Assembly: GCF_043643765.1 (NCBI RefSeq)
Contig: NZ_JBHZSP010000006.1
Location: 124,001-188,000 of the forward strand
Reading direction: 5' to 3'
Source: Marinomonas posidonica_A
GTDB taxonomy: Bacteria > Pseudomonadota > Gammaproteobacteria > Pseudomonadales > Marinomonadaceae
DNA: 64,000 bases
The notes under the pieces were generated by a model. The model saw nothing but the letters and a program-made list of their open reading frames with translations. It was not told where the DNA came from and did not search any database. Both the position numbers and the translations under genes were made by a program. The first letter of the stretch is position 1; each line of letters begins with the position of its first letter. Positions 61,358-64,000 of this stretch are shown piece after piece.

Positions 61358-64000
61358 TTAAGTTGACTGGGGGGTGGACGGCTCATTAGGCGTGTTGGTC
61401 ATGTTGTCAAATTCAGAGTCTTCTACCACTTCTAATGCTTCAAGCTGTTTGCGTTCTTTGCGACGGTAGCCTAATACTAAAAGACAAGGTGTTAGGATCA
61501 AAGTAAGCGGGGTCGCGAAGGTTAAACCGCCAGCAATGGCTGTCGACAGTTGGGTCCACCATTGAGCGGAAGGTGCGCCAACACTAAGTGACTGATGAAC
61601 CAAATCAATGTTCAATTGGAACACCATGGGGACTAAACCAAGAATGGTGGTGATGGTCGTCAAGATAACAGGGCGCAAACGCTGAACACCAGTGCGTACG
61701 GCGGCTTCTCTTACCTTCATGCCCTGTTTTCGTAGGCCATTAAAGGTGTCGATTAAGACAATATTGTTGTTCACCACAATGCCGGCTAAGGCAATGACAC
61801 CAACGCCACTCATGACCACACCGAAAGGTTGTCCCTTCACCATTAAACCGATGAAAACTCCCATGGTTGAAAACACTACAGCGCTTAGAATGAGTAGACA
61901 CTGGAAGAAGTTATTGAACTGTGTCACCAAGATAATGGCCATGATGAAAAAGGCCACACCAAAAGCTTTTGCCAAGAAAATCATCGACTTTTGTTGTTCT
62001 TCAGTATTTCCGCGGAACTCATACGACACTGTTTGATCTAGATCTGAGGCGTCTAGCTTGGCTTTGATTTTCTTGATGACTTCGTCCACGACCAGTCCGT
62101 CGACCACATCCGCATCAATGGCAATGGTTTTCTTTCCATCGGTACGGTTTACGACTCCTTGTTTAGGTGCCGCATATCGATGAATAAAATTACTCGCAGG
62201 AATGCTGCCTTGGTTAGTGGGGATTTGCAGTTGGTCGAGTTGCTCCAGACTGCGTTGGTTAACTGGATAGCGTAAGACAATGTCAATTTTATCGTCAGCG
62301 CCTTCTGGCAAGAAATCACTTAAGGTGATGCCAGTGGTTACCAGTTTTATGACATTCCCTAAACTGTTTACGTCGACACCGTAGCGGCTCGCTTCTTCAC
62401 GGTTGATATCAATTCGCCACTCTATTCCAGGCAAGGAACGATCATCACTAACCGTAACGATTTCGTCTCGTTGTAACAGTTCTCTAGAGATCTGGTCGGC
62501 AGCCATATTCAGGGCTTCACTGTAATTAGAACTGAGTTGTAATTGAATATCGGCACCCGATTGTGGACCACCTTGCTCTTTCTCGGCACTGACTTCAATG
62601 CCTGGTATTTGCTTAGTTTTTTCTCGTATTTTGTCCAAAATCTGGCTTGCGGAAGGGCGCTCATACCAATCAACAAATTCCATGCTGATTGAACCTATAC
62701 TGTCTGATGCTGCACTGTTGCCTGGTGTGGCATAGGACCTTACTACAACGCTCTTTAGTTCAGGTGTACCAAGCACTTGGGCCTCTACTTGTTTGACCAA
62801 GTCATCCTTTTCATCCAAGGATAAATCGCCGCGGGCGCGAATGTCTAAGTTAGCCGATTCAGGTTCTACATTAGGGAAAAATTCAACACCTTTACCGAAT
62901 TTACCGTAACCTACGAGGACACAAATCAGTAGCGTAATGGTAAAGAGTAAAACCCAAATAGGGCGTTCAACCAAGCGTGTTAGCATTCGACCATATGCAC
63001 CCGTAAAACCACTTAATTGGCTTAAATCGCCAGTTTCTGTGATTCGTAAAGTGTTCATGGTTTTTTGACTGTAAGCACCTTTTTTGCCAATAATCGAGCC
63101 AATGGTTGGCAATACAATCAAGGCCATCACAAGAGAAGATGCAAGGGTGGCAATAATCGTGATGGGCATGAATCGCATAAATTCACCAACGATGTCTGGC
63201 CAGAACAACAATGGCATAAACACGGCCAAGGTTGTGGCCGTCGATGCCGTAATAGGCCAGGCCATGCGTTTCGCAGCTTCACTGTAAGCTTGACGTTTAG
63301 ATGCCCCTTCTGCGAGTTTTCGGTCAGCGTATTCTGTCACGACGATAGCGCCATCTACCAACATGCCGACACTCAAGATCAAAGCAAACAAGACCACCAT
63401 GTTAATGGTGAATCCTTGTAGGTTAAGCAATAGTATGCCTGCTAGAAAAGCCCCTGGAATGGCCAAACCGACTAAAATTGAGCTGCGTATGCCTAGCGCC
63501 CAAACAATAACGATCATCACGAGTAAGGTCGCGGCTAAAACATTATTGAAGAGATCGTTTAGAGACGTTTTAATATCAACTGACTTATCACCCGTTAAGC
63601 TATATTGCACGCCATCAGGCCAAGATTGGCTTTCTTTTTCAACCACGGCTTTGACCGCTTCGATGGTTTCAATGATGTTAACGCCAACACGCTTAGAAAC
63701 GCCGAGTGTAATGCTGCGCTTACCATTTACGCGGGCATAACTATTTGGGTCTTCGAACGTCAGTTCGCCAGTCGCAATATCACCTAATAAAACGACTTGA
63801 TCTCCATCAACTTTGACGGGCAGATTTAGAATGTCTTCTTTGGTTTTAAGCAAACCAGGGACTTTCAGAGAAAAACGACCTGCGCCCGTATCCAAGTTAC
63901 CTGCTGCTACAAGACGGTTGTTTCCCGCCACAAAGTTGGCGACTTCGGTCAAGGACAAATTATAGGTTTCAAGCTGTTCAGGTCGGATGATAATTTGTGC
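61358..64000 (-). CDS. RND-family efflux pump inner-membrane protein, N-terminus beyond window
   Basis: The frame is open to the right edge, so the true start lies outside; the TTG at 63958 is internal. 880 codons are visible. Typical AcrB-type features: SVGMLVDGAIVVTEYADRKLAEG (usually LVDDAIVVVEN), membrane bundles in each half, QFNNFFQCLLILSAVVFSTMGVFIGL and GIVVNNNIVLIDTFNGLRKQGMKVREAAVRTGVQRLRPVILTT in the second half. The porter region has LDQTVSYEFRGNTEEQQ. The HAE1/HME class is proton driven. Substitution of the proton-relay DD by DG in the first motif is notable. Substrate unknown; periplasmic partner is presumably beyond the window. Confidence 0.92.
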   Translation of the reverse strand, partial: AQIIIRPEQLETYNLSLTEVANFVAGNNRLVAAGNLDTGAGRFSLKVPGLLKTKEDILNLPVKVDGDQVVLLGDIATGELTFEDPNSYARVNGKRSITLGVSKRVGVNIIETIEAVKAVVEKESQSWPDGVQYSLTGDKSVDIKTSLNDLFNNVLAATLLVMIVIVWALGIRSSILVGLAIPGAFLAGILLLNLQGFTINMVVLFALILSVGMLVDGAIVVTEYADRKLAEGASKRQAYSEAAKRMAWPITASTATTLAVFMPLLFWPDIVGEFMRFMPITIIATLASSLVMALIVLPTIGSIIGKKGAYSQKTMNTLRITETGDLSQLSGFTGAYGRMLTRLVERPIWVLLFTITLLICVLVGYGKFGKGVEFFPNVEPESANLDIRARGDLSLDEKDDLVKQVEAQVLGTPELKSVVVRSYATPGNSAASDSIGSISMEFVDWYERPSASQILDKIREKTKQIPGIEVSAEKEQGGPQSGADIQLQLSSNYSEALNMAADQISRELLQRDEIVTVSDDRSLPGIEWRIDINREEASRYGVDVNSLGNVIKLVTTGITLSDFLPEGADDKIDIVLRYPVNQRSLEQLDQLQIPTNQGSIPASNFIHRYAAPKQGVVNRTDGKKTIAIDADVVDGLVVDEVIKKIKAKLDASDLDQTVSYEFRGNTEEQQKSMIFLAKAFGVAFFIMAIILVTQFNNFFQCLLILSAVVFSTMGVFIGLMVKGQPFGVVMSGVGVIALAGIVVNNNIVLIDTFNGLRKQGMKVREAAVRTGVQRLRPVILTTITTILGLVPMVFQLNIDLVHQSLSVGAPSAQWWTQLSTAIAGGLTFATPLTLILTPCLLVLGYRRKERKQLEALEVVEDSEFDNMTNTPNEPSTPQST

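Noticed and set aside
63956..63958. TTG as start of the RND pump gene
   Set aside because: The frame stays open with coding-like sequence to the window edge, and the visible protein lacks the first membrane helix and N-terminal porter region.

Overview
The window looks like chromosomal DNA of a marine gammaproteobacterium of the Oceanospirillales type, most like Marinomonas. This is inferred from the gene set, the moderate GC content and the fimV-truA-trpF-accD-folC-cvpA-purF-metZ order; no database search was possible. There is no rRNA or tRNA gene, no recognisable insertion sequence, no CRISPR array and no phage structural gene. One structural RNA, the 4.5S SRP RNA (ffs), is present. Both ends cut through a gene: an imelysin-family protein at the left and an RND efflux pump at the right.

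Layout. 1-5.4 kb: Fur-box imelysin gene, a small membrane-anchored protein behind two LexA boxes, a BaiN-type flavoprotein and D-lactate dehydrogenase. 5.6-6.9 kb: module 1, csrA / S24-type CI repressor / Cro-like protein. 7-25 kb: mainly metabolism and transport (DUF1127, YaeQ, dienelactone hydrolase, QTMAN-type glycosyltransferase, YjiH, glutathione peroxidase, a YnjBCD-type ABC transporter, an M14-type deacylase, a UvrD-like helicase, a 2-OG oxygenase, a YafJ-like amidotransferase, a chemoreceptor, hisI and a double T-fold protein), then ffs. 25-30 kb: secreted or hypothetical proteins, an MBL-fold hydrolase and a second chemoreceptor. 30.2-33.6 kb: umuDC, then module 2, a second csrA / CI / Cro set with an extra ORF. 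33.7-48 kb: leuA with an Lrp-type regulator, ribA, a three-gene envelope operon, an SrmB-like helicase, CvfB, panE, yajQ, an ATL protein, fxsA and groESL. 48-64 kb: Fur-box EAL protein, fimV, truA, trpFBA, accD, folC, SPOR protein, cvpA, purF, metZ and the RND pump.

Most notable: two paralogous but sequence-divergent modules, 26 kb apart, each pairing a CsrA-type post-transcriptional regulator with a lambda-like CI/Cro switch and lacking any phage morphogenesis genes. In each module, a sequence matching the CI/Cro intergenic operator recurs in the core promoter of the neighbouring csrA. Module 1 has three evenly spaced ATACA-N8-TGTAT-type sites (22-23 bp centre to centre, as in lambda OR) plus a fourth between the -35 and -10 of csrA1. 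Module 2 has a 20-bp sequence (18/20 identical) shared by the cI2-cro2 gap and the csrA2 -35 region. The two operators differ, so the circuits look insulated. Both repressors keep the S24 Ser/Lys pair but show no Ala-Gly or Cys-Gly bond in the linker. I read these as domesticated phage switches controlling CsrA paralogues, with possible links to the SOS response: a LexA-like box at csrA1, and umuDC abutting csrA2.
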